Source of the DNA: Heliopora coerulea
Lineage: Eukaryota; Cnidaria; Anthozoa; Scleralcyonacea; Helioporidae
Direction: 5' to 3'
NCBI GenBank assembly: GCA_030142905.1
Contig: JASJOG010000035.1
Location: 1-64,000 of the forward strand
Length of the DNA stretch: 64,000 bases
Shown: positions 1 to 12,099 of the stretch, piece by piece
Numbering within the stretch: the stretch's first letter is position 1
Layout of the letters: the number at the start of each line of letters is the position of its first letter
Notes under the pieces: model-generated
What the model saw: only the letters and a program-made list of their open reading frames with translations
What the model was told of the DNA's origin: nothing
Databases searched by the model: none
Made by a program: the position numbers and the translations under genes

Positions 1-16
1 AATCTAGTTATTTTTC

Positions 17-3000
17 TTAACTGGCATTCCTGGTTTCAAGGAGTTGTTCCCTTTCCATGAAACTCGAAGAGATAAATTTTGATAGTGATAAAATAATTTT
101 ATCGTTTGTGGTCTTCATAATATCTGTTAAGAACATCCGGTCTCTTTGATTTGTGTCAATGGTGTAAACGTTGTTGAGTGTGCTGAGAAAGTTGTTTCTT
201 AAGGTAGTGTATGCTTCGCATGACATTGTGAAGTGGTATTCATCTTCCACTTCATTTGACTGACAAAACGTACACAGTCGTTCTTCTTGCGGAATTTTTT
301 GGTATCGACCGTATTCTATCATTAATTTGTGGTTACTTATTCGGAATCGTGTAAACGTTTTTCTTTCATTTGTATTTTTTATTGTTGTGAGATAATTCTC
401 TAATTGGTAATCTTCTTTGAAAGTGCAGTAAAAAGAAAGTTTGGAGGAGTTTTCCATTTTGTGTTTCCAAAACGTGGCGTATTTTTGTTTTATGCTTTTT
501 GTGATAAAATCTAATGAACGAATGGAAGTGGATTCCAGTTCAGGTACTTGGGTGATGCATTTATAGTGTTTTAAGATGTCCATGGCATTTGTATAGAAGG
601 AAGTAGTTCCTTTAGAGTATAAATCTTTTGAGATTAGGTAGGCTTGTTTTGCGATTGTCATTTCGGGTAGTGAGTTAAGATGGGTGATATATTTGAATAA
701 TTTTTTGTATATGTTGATTATTAATGGGAATTTCCCTAATTCCCCTCTGCAGGCAACATTACTTGATTTGTTTCCAACTCCCAGGTATAATTTGCAAAAT
801 CTCAGATGAACTCTCTCAACTGGTGATTTATCCCAGTTGTTAAAATCATTTTTGAGATAGGCACCCCACACCTCGGAGTTGTACAACAGAATAGGTGATA
901 TTATGCTGTCAAATATTTTAATGGCTATTTTGGGTTTCAGAGAATGCAGGTTCAGGTGTGTTCGAATACCATATAGGGCATGTAGTGCTTTTTCACCAAG
1001 TTGTTTGAGACCTAAGGTAAATTTTCCATTTCGATTTAGTTTTATTCCGAGGTAACAGTATTCTTGTACTATTGTGACATTTCTGTTACCAAGCATAAAA
1101 TTTGGTTTATTGGGATTAGTATTTCCTTTTTGAAATATCATGATTTGAGTCTTTTTTAAGTTGATCTCCATCAGCCATTTGTTACACCAATTATGGAGTT
1201 CATCTAGACATTTTTGGAGTCCAAACTTTGATCTAGATAGTATAACCAGATCATCAGCATAAAGGAGACAGCTAAGTTTTGTACCATTTGGGAGTGTGAA
1301 AGGGTCAGAGTCAGTAGTGTCAAATAGTGTAGCTAGTTCATTGATATATATATTAAACAGAAGTGGGCTTAGAACACATCCTTGACGTACTCCTTTAGAA
1401 TAGGAGAAGAAGGGTGTTCTAGTTTTGGATTGTTTGATTGCACACTTTGAGTTTGAATATAAGCTTCTAATTAGGCTGTAGAAATTTCCTCCAATTTTAT
1501 TATTAAGTAGTTTAAAAAATAGGCCTTCATGCCAAACAGAATCAAAGGCTTTCTTAAAATCTACAAAGCATGCATAAACTTTTTCATTTCTGTTTTGGTT
1601 TAATTGTTTGTCAAATAATGTTTTTAAGGTAAAAATGTGATCAGCTGTTCTGTGTCCTGGTCTAAAGCCGATTTGTGAGGGGTGGATAAGGTTGTTTTCT
1701 TCGCTGAAAGTATTAAGTCGTTCATTAAGGATTATACAAAAGAATTTACCAACAGTGCTTGTTACACAAATTCCTCTGTAATTATTGGGGTCATTTTTGT
1801 CACCAGCTTTAAAAATGGGGGTAATCAAACCTTCACACCATTTATCTGGAAAGCACCCACTTTCAAGAATAAGGTTAAATAGTTTATGATAGCCTTTAAG
1901 GAGTATTTTAACACTGGATTTAATCATTTCATTTCTTATCTTGTCAGAGTAAGCTGATTTTTTATTTTTTAATTTTTTGGCTGCATTTAGAATTTCGATT
2001 TCCGTGATAGGCTCATCAAGATGATTGTTCTCATCTTTCTTGTCTTCAAGTATTTGTAGGTTGTTTTGAATATTTTGCTGCTCACAGCCTAGTATATGCT
2101 TTGAATGGAGAGATTCAAAGTGGGATAGCCATTTGTGATCAATTATATGTGATGAATTGGACGAGGGTTTATCATAGCTATCACTAATGTTTTTGAGGGT
2201 TTTCCAAAATGAATTTGGATCTGAATCTGAAGCTTTTTGTAGCTCAGCAAGCTTCTGTTCCTGGAAGATTTCTTTTTTGTGTCTTAGGGTGTCTTTATAT
2301 ATCTTAAGGGCATTGTGATATTTATTTCGTAACTCAGGGTTTAGGGGGTCTCTGTGTTTTTGGTTTGCCAGTTTTCTAACAGAGTGTCTCTTTAGTCGAC
2401 ACTCTTTATCAAACCACTTTTTATTACAGACATTTGTAATTTTATGTCTAAATTTTGTCGTTTTGATTTCAAGTGATTTCTTAGCAGCATCCAAAATAAT
2501 GTCTTGAAATTGATTACAGAATTTATTTACTCCTTCTTTTGATGTTGGAAAATTTGAATTAACTAATTGCTCAAGTTTTCTCTGTGAATTAATTGATCTT
2601 AAATTTTCTTTAAATAACAATCCTGATGAATTATTATCCCAAATAAATTGTAGTGGGAGTTTTTGGGAGATGGTAGGTGTTGAGGTATTATCAGTAGGTG
2701 TTTGGTTGTCTTGTTGTGTAGTTTTTATCCATGTCAAGATTTGGCTGTGGTCAGATAGGTAGGTTGGTGGTCTTACAATAAAGTTTTCAATAACTTGAAT
2801 TAATTCTTGGTCACATATTATGTAGTCAACTACACTGGAGCCATTTTTTGCATGAAAGGTGGGTTTACCAAATGAATCACCAGAAGTCCTACCATTTAAT
2901 ATCCTTAAATTGCAATTCTTACAAAGTTCTATAAGATATTTGCCATGTTTGTTGATTACACTATCAAAGTTTTCCCTGTTTGTAGGGATGAAAGAATTTT

Positions 3001-3559
3001 CTGTAATATCATTAATAAAAGTGTTTCCCTCTTTGGAGACATAATCTTCAATCTTACTTGTTCTGGCATTAAAATCTCCTAGAAGCATAATTTTACCTTT
3101 TGTGGAGAAATATGCAATATCACTTTCTAGATTGTTAAATATTTCATCATCAAAGTATGGTGAGTTTCCTGGGGGAATGTACACCCCACATATAAATAGG
3201 TCTTGTGGGGAGCCTAACACTGATTTATCAATTTGACACCATAAAAAGTTCTTTGTAAGTTTTTCAATGGTAACCCTAGATTCAAATTTTGTTTTAAATA
3301 GTAATGTTATACCTCCGGAAATACGACAATTAGAGGTTGTTTTTGGAGTTGCTGTACAAGTTGATATTGTCTTGAAACCAGGAATGCTGTCAGCCTGATC
3401 TGACCAGGTCTCAATAAGGAAAATAAAATCACGATTTCTAACATTAGTAAGAAAGTCAATATTGCTTAGCTTATTGCCAAGTGTTCTATGACTTAAGCCA
3501 TTTACATTCCAGGCACTAATTGAAATGCTTGAATGCATGTTATCTAAAGTTGCAATCAC
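17..3559 (-). CDS. LINE ORF2: APE endonuclease / reverse transcriptase
   Basis: An uninterrupted 1180-residue frame encodes the replication protein of an APE-type non-LTR retrotransposon. The N-terminus starts with a WNVNGL endonuclease motif, followed by GDFNAR near residue 160 and SDHS near residue 270, which are the AP-endonuclease signatures. The central reverse transcriptase has the GFRPGHRTADH block and the catalytic YADD near residue 767. Near residue 1100 a CxxC...H...C cluster (CTFC ... HFTMSC) resembles the C-terminal zinc knuckle of such proteins. The start was chosen because it is the first methionine upstream of the endonuclease. ORF1 of the same element lies just upstream on the same strand. 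The frame shows no stop or frameshift, so the insertion is young or selected. Clade placement (CR1/L2/jockey-like) is inference; the 3' end lies outside the window. Confidence 0.93.
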   Translation of the reverse strand: MIATLDNMHSSISISAWNVNGLSHRTLGNKLSNIDFLTNVRNRDFIFLIETWSDQADSIPGFKTISTCTATPKTTSNCRISGGITLLFKTKFESRVTIEKLTKNFLWCQIDKSVLGSPQDLFICGVYIPPGNSPYFDDEIFNNLESDIAYFSTKGKIMLLGDFNARTSKIEDYVSKEGNTFINDITENSFIPTNRENFDSVINKHGKYLIELCKNCNLRILNGRTSGDSFGKPTFHAKNGSSVVDYIICDQELIQVIENFIVRPPTYLSDHSQILTWIKTTQQDNQTPTDNTSTPTISQKLPLQFIWDNNSSGLLFKENLRSINSQRKLEQLVNSNFPTSKEGVNKFCNQFQDIILDAAKKSLEIKTTKFRHKITNVCNKKWFDKECRLKRHSVRKLANQKHRDPLNPELRNKYHNALKIYKDTLRHKKEIFQEQKLAELQKASDSDPNSFWKTLKNISDSYDKPSSNSSHIIDHKWLSHFESLHSKHILGCEQQNIQNNLQILEDKKDENNHLDEPITEIEILNAAKKLKNKKSAYSDKIRNEMIKSSVKILLKGYHKLFNLILESGCFPDKWCEGLITPIFKAGDKNDPNNYRGICVTSTVGKFFCIILNERLNTFSEENNLIHPSQIGFRPGHRTADHIFTLKTLFDKQLNQNRNEKVYACFVDFKKAFDSVWHEGLFFKLLNNKIGGNFYSLIRSLYSNSKCAIKQSKTRTPFFSYSKGVRQGCVLSPLLFNIYINELATLFDTTDSDPFTLPNGTKLSCLLYADDLVILSRSKFGLQKCLDELHNWCNKWLMEINLKKTQIMIFQKGNTNPNKPNFMLGNRNVTIVQEYCYLGIKLNRNGKFTLGLKQLGEKALHALYGIRTHLNLHSLKPKIAIKIFDSIISPILLYNSEVWGAYLKNDFNNWDKSPVERVHLRFCKLYLGVGNKSSNVACRGELGKFPLIINIYKKLFKYITHLNSLPEMTIAKQAYLISKDLYSKGTTSFYTNAMDILKHYKCITQVPELESTSIRSLDFITKSIKQKYATFWKHKMENSSKLSFYCTFKEDYQLENYLTTIKNTNERKTFTRFRISNHKLMIEYGRYQKIPQEERLCTFCQSNEVEDEYHFTMSCEAYTTLRNNFLSTLNNVYTIDTNQRDRMFLTDIMKTTNDKIILSLSKFISSSFMEREQLLETRNAS

Positions 3560-3763
3560 AGGTAAGTGATTTGAGTACGATTGAGTGGCCTTTGATAAAC
3601 TATAATTAATTTATAAAATAAAATAATATATTTTTCTGGGTGTCTGTATGTGTTGTGCATGTCACATAAGGTTAATTAATGAGACTATAAACTAAGTTTT
3701 TCCTTTCTGGAATAATGTAAAAAGGTTATTAAATTCAATCACTTACATAGAGTACGTCAGTAT

Positions 3764-4457
3764 TTAGGAAATATATCCATGTAGAAGTTTAACCAGGTCC
3801 ACAAAGTGTTTTGGCAGGTTGGCATCATTGGTTTTCTGTCGTGTGTTGTGATTTCTTGGAGTGTATCCATTCCCTGGCCATTCATTTGGAGCTTTACTTG
3901 CTGTAAGGTTATTACTCTGGGTGGATGGTATGTTCATTGGGTATCTTAGTTGTGGATAGGTATGGGATTTAGGAAGGCCTTGAAAAAGACCATTTTCAGA
4001 TGTTGGGTGGATTGGGGTGTTGTAGAGGGAGTTGCTGTAGGTGGGATTGAGATGGTGAAAAGGTAGGTGGATTAGTTTTGAATGGTGTGGGTTATATTGT
4101 TGTTGGTTTCTTGTGGCCTCTTTCATGTGTTTTTGGTTTCTGGCTTTGGGTTGAAGCTGTATCTCATTTCCAAAGAAAGCACCTTTCAGGTTCTTTGCAA
4201 AGAGTCTGAAGCCCTTGTCATTTAAATGTTTTCTGTCATATAAGATGTTCCTTGATGCAAACAGGTTGTCATGTTTGACGAGGAGGACTTTAGCCATTGG
4301 TGAACAGATCTTTTCTAACCGTTGGTTTAATATAGGGAGTTTGGATAGAAGGTTGTCACTTCTCGGGAGTAGGCTTGATATGATGATCCGGCTGTTAGGG
4401 TATTTCTGTTGTGTGGTGGTGAGCATGGTGGAAATTTTTTGACAGAACTCTTCATTC
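3764..4457 (-). pseudogene. LINE ORF1 fragment with SGNH-esterase C-terminal half
   Basis: The frame is open from 4457 down to a stop at 3764 (methionine at 4426). It reads through SSLLPRSD and then DRKHLNDKG, the latter fitting block V (Asp/His) of SGNH hydrolases. An esterase-like domain of this type is known in ORF1 of several CR1/L2-like LINEs. The GDS and GxN blocks expected upstream are missing because the sequence switches to the 187-bp satellite at 4457. The C-terminal 120 residues are rich in Asn, Pro, His and Gln and look unstructured. It sits about 200 bp upstream of ORF2 on the same strand, so the two belong to one element truncated at the satellite edge. The function is not directly shown. 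Confidence 0.75.
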
Positions 4458-7400
4458 TAATCTGGTCAGCAAAGGCTAGAGGCTCCCAAATCTTGTTGTT
4501 TGCCGTTGATTGCGATCGTTTACCACTCGATTGGCGCCAGATATCCACACTTGAAAATTGGGCCCAGTAGCAAAGGGGGGACCACATGAGCCATGTGGTC
4601 CCCCCTTTGCAAAACGACGTTTTGCCAACTTTTCCAAACTTCTCTAATCTGGTCAGCAAAGGCTAGAGGCTCCCAAATCTTGTTGTTTGCCGTTGATTGC
4701 GATCGTTTACCACTCGATTGGCGCCAGATATCCACACTTGAAAATTGGGCCCAGTAGCAAAGGGGGGACCACATGAGCCATGTGGTCCCCCCTTTGCAAA
4801 ACGACGTTTTGCCAACTTTTCCAAACTTCTCTAATCTGGTCAGCAAAGGCTAGAGGCTCCCAAATCTTGTTGTTTGCCGTTGATTGCGATCGTTTACCAC
4901 TCGATTGGCGCCAGATATCCACACTTGAAAATTGGGCCCAGTAGCAAAGGGGGGACCACATGAGCCATGTGGTCCCCCCTTTGCAAAACGACGTTTTGCC
5001 AACTTTTCCAAACTTCTCTAATCTGGTCAGCAAAGGCTAGAGGCTCCCAAATCTTGTTGTTTGCCGTTGATTGCGATCGTTTACCACTCGATTGGCGCCA
5101 GATATCCACACTTGAAAATTGGGCCCAGTAGCAAAGGGGGGACCACATGAGCCATGTGGTCCCCCCTTTGCAAAACGACGTTTTGCCAACTTTTCCAAAC
5201 TTCTCTAATCTGGTCAGCAAAGGCTAGAGGCTCCCAAATCTTGTTGTTTGCCGTTGATTGCGATCGTTTACCACTCGATTGGCGCCAGATATCCACACTT
5301 GAAAATTGGGCCCAGTAGCAAAGGGGGGACCACATGAGCCATGTGGTCCCCCCTTTGCAAAACGACGTTTTGCCAACTTTTCCAAACTTCTCTAATCTGG
5401 TCAGCAAAGGCTAGAGGCTCCCAAATCTTGTTGTTTGCCGTTGATTGCGATCGTTTACCACTCGATTGGCGCCAGATATCCACACTTGAAAATTGGGCCC
5501 AGTAGCAAAGGGGGGACCACATGAGCCATGTGGTCCCCCCTTTGCAAAACGACGTTTTGCCAACTTTTCCAAACTTCTCTAATCTGGTCAGCAAAGGCTA
5601 GAGGCTCCCAAATCTTGTTGTTTGCCGTTGATTGCGATCGTTTACCACTCGATTGGCGCCAGATATCCACACTTGAAAATTGGGCCCAGTAGCAAAGGGG
5701 GGACCACATGAGCCATGTGGTCCCCCCTTTGCAAAACGACGTTTTGCCAACTTTTCCAAACTTCTCTAATCTGGTCAGCAAAGGCTAGAGGCTCCCAAAT
5801 CTTGTTGTTTGCCGTTGATTGCGATCGTTTACCACTCGATTGGCGCCAGATATCCACACTTGAAAATTGGGCCCAGTAGCAAAGGGGGGACCACATGAGC
5901 CATGTGGTCCCCCCCTTTGCAAAACGACGTTTTGCCAACTTTTCCAAACTTCTCTAATCTGGTCAGCAAAGGCTAGAGGCTCCCAAATCTTGTTGTTTGC
6001 CGTTGATTGCGATCGTTTACCACTCGATTGGCGCCAGATATCCACACTTGAAAATTGGGCCCAGTAGCAAAGGGGGGACCACATGAGCCATGTGGTCCCC
6101 CCTTTGCAAAACGACGTTTTGCCAACTTTTCCAAACTTCTCTAATCTGGTCAGCAAAGGCTAGAGGCTCCCAAATCTTGTTGTTTGCCGTTGATTGCGAT
6201 CGTTTACCACTCGATTGGCGCCAGATATCCACACTTGAAAATTGGGCCCAGTAGCAAAGGGGGGACCACATGAGCCATGTGGTCCCCCCTTTGCAAAACG
6301 ACGTTTTGCCAACTTTTCCAAACTTCTCTAATCTGGTCAGCAAAGGCTAGAGGCTCCCAAATCTTGTTGTTTGCCGTTGATTGCGATCGTTTACCACTCG
6401 ATTGGCGCCAGATATCCACACTTGAAAATTGGGCCCAGTAGCAAAGGGGGGACCACATGAGCCATGTGGTCCCCCCTTTGCAAAACGACGTTTTGCCAAC
6501 TTTTCCAAACTTCTCTAATCTGGTCAGCAAAGGCTAGAGGCTCCCAAATCTTGTTGTTTGCCGTTGATTGCGATCGTTTACCACTCGATTGGCGCCAGAT
6601 ATCCACACTTGAAAATTGGGCCCAGTAGCAAAGGGGGGACCACATGAGCCATGTGGTCCCCCCTTTGCAAAACGACGTTTTGCCAACTTTTCCAAACTTC
6701 TCTAATCTGGTCAGCAAAGGCTAGAGGCTCCCAAATCTTGTTGTTTGCCGTTGATTGCGATCGTTTACCACTCGATTGGCGCCAGATATCCACACTTGAA
6801 AATTGGGCCCAGTAGCAAAGGGGGGACCACATGAGCCATGTGGTCCCCCCTTTGCAAAACGACGTTTTGCCAACTTTTCCAAACTTCTCTAATCTGGTCA
6901 GCAAAGGCTAGAGGCTCCCAAATCTTGTTGTTTGCCGTTGATTGCGATCGTTTACCACTCGATTGGCGCCAGATATCCACACTTGAAAATTGGGCCCAGT
7001 AGCAAAGGGGGGACCACATGAGCCATGTGGTCCCCCCTTTGCAAAACGACGTTTTGCCAACTTTTCCAAACTTCTCTAATCTGGTCAGCAAAGGCTAGAG
7101 GCTCCCAAATCTTGTTGTTTGCCGTTGATTGCGATCGTTTACCACTCGATTGGCGCCAGATATCCACACTTGAAAATTGGGCCCAGTAGCAAAGGGGGGA
7201 CCACATGAGCCATGTGGTCCCCCCTTTGCAAAACGACGTTTTGCCAACTTTTCCAAACTTCTCTAATCTGGTCAGCAAAGGCTAGAGGCTCCCAAATCTT
7301 GTTGTTTGCCGTTGATTGCGATCGTTTACCACTCGATTGGCGCCAGATATCCACACTTGAAAATTGGGCCCAGTAGCAAAGGGGGGACCACATGAGCCAT

Positions 7401-10400
7401 GTGGTCCCCCCTTTGCAAAACGACGTTTTGCCAACTTTTCCAAACTTCTCTAATCTGGTCAGCAAAGGCTAGAGGCTCCCAAATCTTGTTGTTTGCCGTT
7501 GATTGCGATCGTTTACCACTCGATTGGCGCCAGATATCCACACTTGAAAATTGGGCCCAGTAGCAAAGGGGGGACCACATGAGCCATGTGGTCCCCCCTT
7601 TGCAAAACGACGTTTTGCCAACTTTTCCAAACTTCTCTAATCTGGTCAGCAAAGGCTAGAGGCTCCCAAATCTTGTTGTTTGCCGTTGATTGCGATCGTT
7701 TACCACTCGATTGGCGCCAGATATCCACACTTGAAAATTGGGCCCAGTAGCAAAGGGGGGACCACATGAGCCATGTGGTCCCCCCTTTGCAAAACGACGT
7801 TTTGCCAACTTTTCCAAACTTCTCTAATCTGGTCAGCAAAGGCTAGAGGCTCCCAAATCTTGTTGTTTGCCGTTGATTGCGATCGTTTACCACTCGATTG
7901 GCGCCAGATATCCACACTTGAAAATTGGGCCCAGTAGCAAAGGGGGGACCACATGAGCCATGTGGTCCCCCCTTTGCAAAACGACGTTTTGCCAACTTTT
8001 CCAAACTTCTCTAATCTGGTCAGCAAAGGCTAGAGGCTCCCAAATCTTGTTGTTTGCCGTTGATTGCGATCGTTTACCACTCGATTGGCGCCAGATATCC
8101 ACACTTGAAAATTGGGCCCAGTAGCAAAGGGGGGACCACATGAGCCATGTGGTCCCCCCTTTGCAAAACGACGTTTTGCCAACTTTTCCAAACTTCTCTA
8201 ATCTGGTCAGCAAAGGCTAGAGGCTCCCAAATCTTGTTGTTTGCCGTTGATTGCGATCGTTTACCACTCGATTGGCGCCAGATATCCACACTTGAAAATT
8301 GGGCCCAGTAGCAAAGGGGGGACCACATGAGCCATGTGGTCCCCCCTTTGCAAAACGACGTTTTGCCAACTTTTCCAAACTTCTCTAATCTGGTCAGCAA
8401 AGGCTAGAGGCTCCCAAATCTTGTTGTTTGCCGTTGATTGCGATCGTTTACCACTCGATTGGCGCCAGATATCCACACTTGAAAATTGGGCCCAGTAGCA
8501 AAGGGGGGACCACATGAGCCATGTGGTCCCCCCTTTGCAAAACGACGTTTTGCCAACTTTTCCAAACTTCTCTAATCTGGTCAGCAAAGGCTAGAGGCTC
8601 CCAAATCTTGTTGTTTGCCGTTGATTGCGATCGTTTACCACTCGATTGGCGCCAGATATCCACACTTGAAAATTGGGCCCAGTAGCAAAGGGGGGACCAC
8701 ATGAGCCATGTGGTCCCCCCTTTGCAAAACGACGTTTTGCCAACTTTTCCAAACTTCTCTAATCTGGTCAGCAAAGGCTAGAGGCTCCCAAATCTTGTTG
8801 TTTGCCGTTGATTGCGATCGTTTACCACTCGATTGGCGCCAGATATCCACACTTGAAAATTGGGCCCAGTAGCAAAGGGGGGACCACATGAGCCATGTGG
8901 TCCCCCCTTTGCAAAACGACGTTTTGCCAACTTTTCCAAACTTCTCTAATCTGGTCAGCAAAGGCTAGAGGCTCCCAAATCTTGTTGTTTGCCGTTGATT
9001 GCGATCGTTTACCACTCGATTGGCGCCAGATATCCACACTTGAAAATTGGGCCCAGTAGCAAAGGGGGGACCACATGAGCCATGTGGTCCCCCCTTTGCA
9101 AAACGACGTTTTGCCAACTTTTCCAAACTTCTCTAATCTGGTCAGCAAAGGCTAGAGGCTCCCAAATCTTGTTGTTTGCCGTTGATTGCGATCGTTTACC
9201 ACTCGATTGGCGCCAGATATCCACACTTGAAAATTGGGCCCAGTAGCAAAGGGGGGACCACATGAGCCATGTGGTCCCCCCTTTGCAAAACGACGTTTTG
9301 CCAACTTTTCCAAACTTCTCTAATCTGGTCAGCAAAGGCTAGAGGCTCCCAAATCTTGTTGTTTGCCGTTGATTGCGATCGTTTACCACTCGATTGGCGC
9401 CAGATATCCACACTTGAAAATTGGGCCCAGTAGCAAAGGGGGGACCACATGAGCCATGTGGTCCCCCCTTTGCAAAACGACGTTTTGCCAACTTTTCCAA
9501 ACTTCTCTAATCTGGTCAGCAAAGGCTAGAGGCTCCCAAATCTTGTTGTTTGCCGTTGATTGCGATCGTTTACCACTCGATTGGCGCCAGATATCCACAC
9601 TTGAAAATTGGGCCCAGTAGCAAAGGGGGGACCACATGAGCCATGTGGTCCCCCCTTTGCAAAACGACGTTTTGCCAACTTTTCCAAACTTCTCTAATCT
9701 GGTCAGCAAAGGCTAGAGGCTCCCAAATCTTGTTGTTTGCCGTTGATTGCGATCGTTTACCACTCGATTGGCGCCAGATATCCACACTTGAAAATTGGGC
9801 CCAGTAGCAAAGGGGGGACCACATGAGCCATGTGGTCCCCCCTTTGCAAAACGACGTTTTGCCAACTTTTCCAAACTTCTCTAATCTGGTCAGCAAAGGC
9901 TAGAGGCTCCCAAATCTTGTTGTTTGCCGTTGATTGCGATCGTTTACCACTCGATTGGCGCCAGATATCCACACTTGAAAATTGGGCCCAGTAGCAAAGG
10001 GGGGACCACATGAGCCATGTGGTCCCCCCTTTGCAAAACGACGTTTTGCCAACTTTTCCAAACTTCTCTAATCTGGTCAGCAAAGGCTAGAGGCTCCCAA
10101 ATCTTGTTGTTTGCCGTTGATTGCGATCGTTTACCACTCGATTGGCGCCAGATATCCACACTTGAAAATTGGGCCCAGTAGCAAAGGGGGGACCACATGA
10201 GCCATGTGGTCCCCCCTTTGCAAAACGACGTTTTGCCAACTTTTCCAAACTTCTCTAATCTGGTCAGCAAAGGCTAGAGGCTCCCAAATCTTGTTGTTTG
10301 CCGTTGATTGCGATCGTTTACCACTCGATTGGCGCCAGATATCCACACTTGAAAATTGGGCCCAGTAGCAAAGGGGGGACCACATGAGCCATGTGGTCCC

Positions 10401-11655
10401 CCCTTTGCAAAACGACGTTTTGCCAACTTTTCCAAACTTCTCTAATCTGGTCAGCAAAGGCTAGAGGCTCCCAAATCTTGTTGTTTGCCGTTGATTGCGA
10501 TCGTTTACCACTCGATTGGCGCCAGATATCCACACTTGAAAATTGGGCCCAGTAGCAAAGGGGGGACCACATGAGCCATGTGGTCCCCCCTTTGCAAAAC
10601 GACGTTTTGCCAACTTTTCCAAACTTCTCTAATCTGGTCAGCAAAGGCTAGAGGCTCCCAAATCTTGTTGTTTGCCGTTGATTGCGATCGTTTACCACTC
10701 GATTGGCGCCAGATATCCACACTTGAAAATTGGGCCCAGTAGCAAAGGGGGGACCACATGAGCCATGTGGTCCCCCCTTTGCAAAACGACGTTTTGCCAA
10801 CTTTTCCAAACTTCTCTAATCTGGTCAGCAAAGGCTAGAGGCTCCCAAATCTTGTTGTTTGCCGTTGATTGCGATCGTTTACCACTCGATTGGCGCCAGA
10901 TATCCACACTTGAAAATTGGGCCCAGTAGCAAAGGGGGGACCACATGAGCCATGTGGTCCCCCCTTTGCAAAACGACGTTTTGCCAACTTTTCCAAACTT
11001 CTCTAATCTGGTCAGCAAAGGCTAGAGGCTCCCAAATCTTGTTGTTTGCCGTTGATTGCGATCGTTTACCACTCGATTGGCGCCAGATATCCACACTTGA
11101 AAATTGGGCCCAGTAGCAAAGGGGGGACCACATGAGCCATGTGGTCCCCCCTTTGCAAAACGACGTTTTGCCAACTTTTCCAAACTTCTCTAATCTGGTC
11201 AGCAAAGGCTAGAGGCTCCCAAATCTTGTTGTTTGCCGTTGATTGCGATCGTTTACCACTCGATTGGCGCCAGATATCCACACTTGAAAATTGGGCCCAG
11301 TAGCAAAGGGGGGACCACATGAGCCATGTGGTCCCCCCTTTGCAAAACGACGTTTTGCCAACTTTTCCAAACTTCTCTAATCTGGTCAGCAAAGGCTAGA
11401 GGCTCCCAAATCTTGTTGTTTGCCGTTGATTGCGATCGTTTACCACTCGATTGGCGCCAGATATCCACACTTGAAAATTGGGCCCAGTAGCAAAGGGGGG
11501 ACCACATGAGCCATGTGGTCCCCCCTTTGCAAAACGACGTTTTGCCAACTTTTCCAAACTTCTCTAATCTGGTCAGCAAAGGCTAGAGGCTCCCAAATCT
11601 TGTTGTTTGCCGTTGATTGCGATCGTTTACCTCTTCATTGCCGCGGGATATACAT
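4457..11655. repeat. 187-bp satellite array with a 19-bp-stem hairpin in each unit
   Basis: About 38.4 head-to-tail copies of a 187-bp unit run without spacer. Copies are identical as far as I can read, except for one at 5785-5972 with an extra C in its C-run near 5909-5915. Each unit holds a perfect inverted repeat, for example arms 4570-4588 and 4592-4610 with a 3-nt AGC loop. The stem contains a GGGGGG/CCCCCC block and ends in CATG. A second inverted repeat (GCAAAACG-A-CGTTTTGC, 4609-4625) overlaps it by two bases. The unit also contains CGATCG, GGCGCC, GATATC and GGGCCC palindromes. The right edge fades through about 25 bp of roughly 75% similarity near 11631-11655. Short reading frames of about 108 codons cross unit boundaries only because the repeat lacks stops in one frame; I do not regard them as genes. 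The unit length is close to a nucleosome repeat, which is typical of satellites. Confidence 0.97.
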
Positions 11656-12099
11656 GTGGAGTTTGCCTTGTGATTATGATGTTGAAATGAGCTTTTTAGA
11701 AGACAACAACAATGATGAAACACTTAATGTTAGTGAATCATTATTGGAAATACTTTTGTAAATTTATTTTTCTTGAGCAACATTGAAATTTGAGGAAAAT
11801 TCAACGACTAGCACTGAAAAGGGTTACTTTACGCTTGATAAGAGAAGAAAAGAACTTAAAAGAATTTTGGCCCTTAATGAAATGACCCCCGAAGAGAATT
11901 CTTCCGCTTCAGAGCTTTGAAACTGGTTTTTAAATGCATCTTGTTCAACAAAATTGGAAAAAAACGACATAACTTCCATGTGGGACAAAAACTTGATCCC
12001 ACCATTTGTGAGGCAATTGCCCACACAATTTCCCTCAGTTGTACATTATACACTTGTCTTACAACAAAGGTTCACATACTTGTGCAATCTGTTTTATAG
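11656..12099. other. Array flank with coding-like debris
   Basis: There is no recognisable gene. On the plus strand two acidic, coding-like stretches (ending near 11761 and 11920, the second containing TLDKRRKELKRIL) are separated by stops. They may be remnants of one protein gene. I do not recognise the family. Confidence 0.3.

Noticed and set aside
4327..11579. Nearly forty overlapping ~108-codon frames on minus across the satellite
   Set aside because: They repeat every 187 bp with identical sequence, cross unit boundaries and start anywhere the repeat has ATG. They are a by-product of a stop-poor tandem repeat.
4457..11655. CRISPR array
   Set aside because: The repeats are contiguous 187-bp units with no variable spacers, in a eukaryotic setting.
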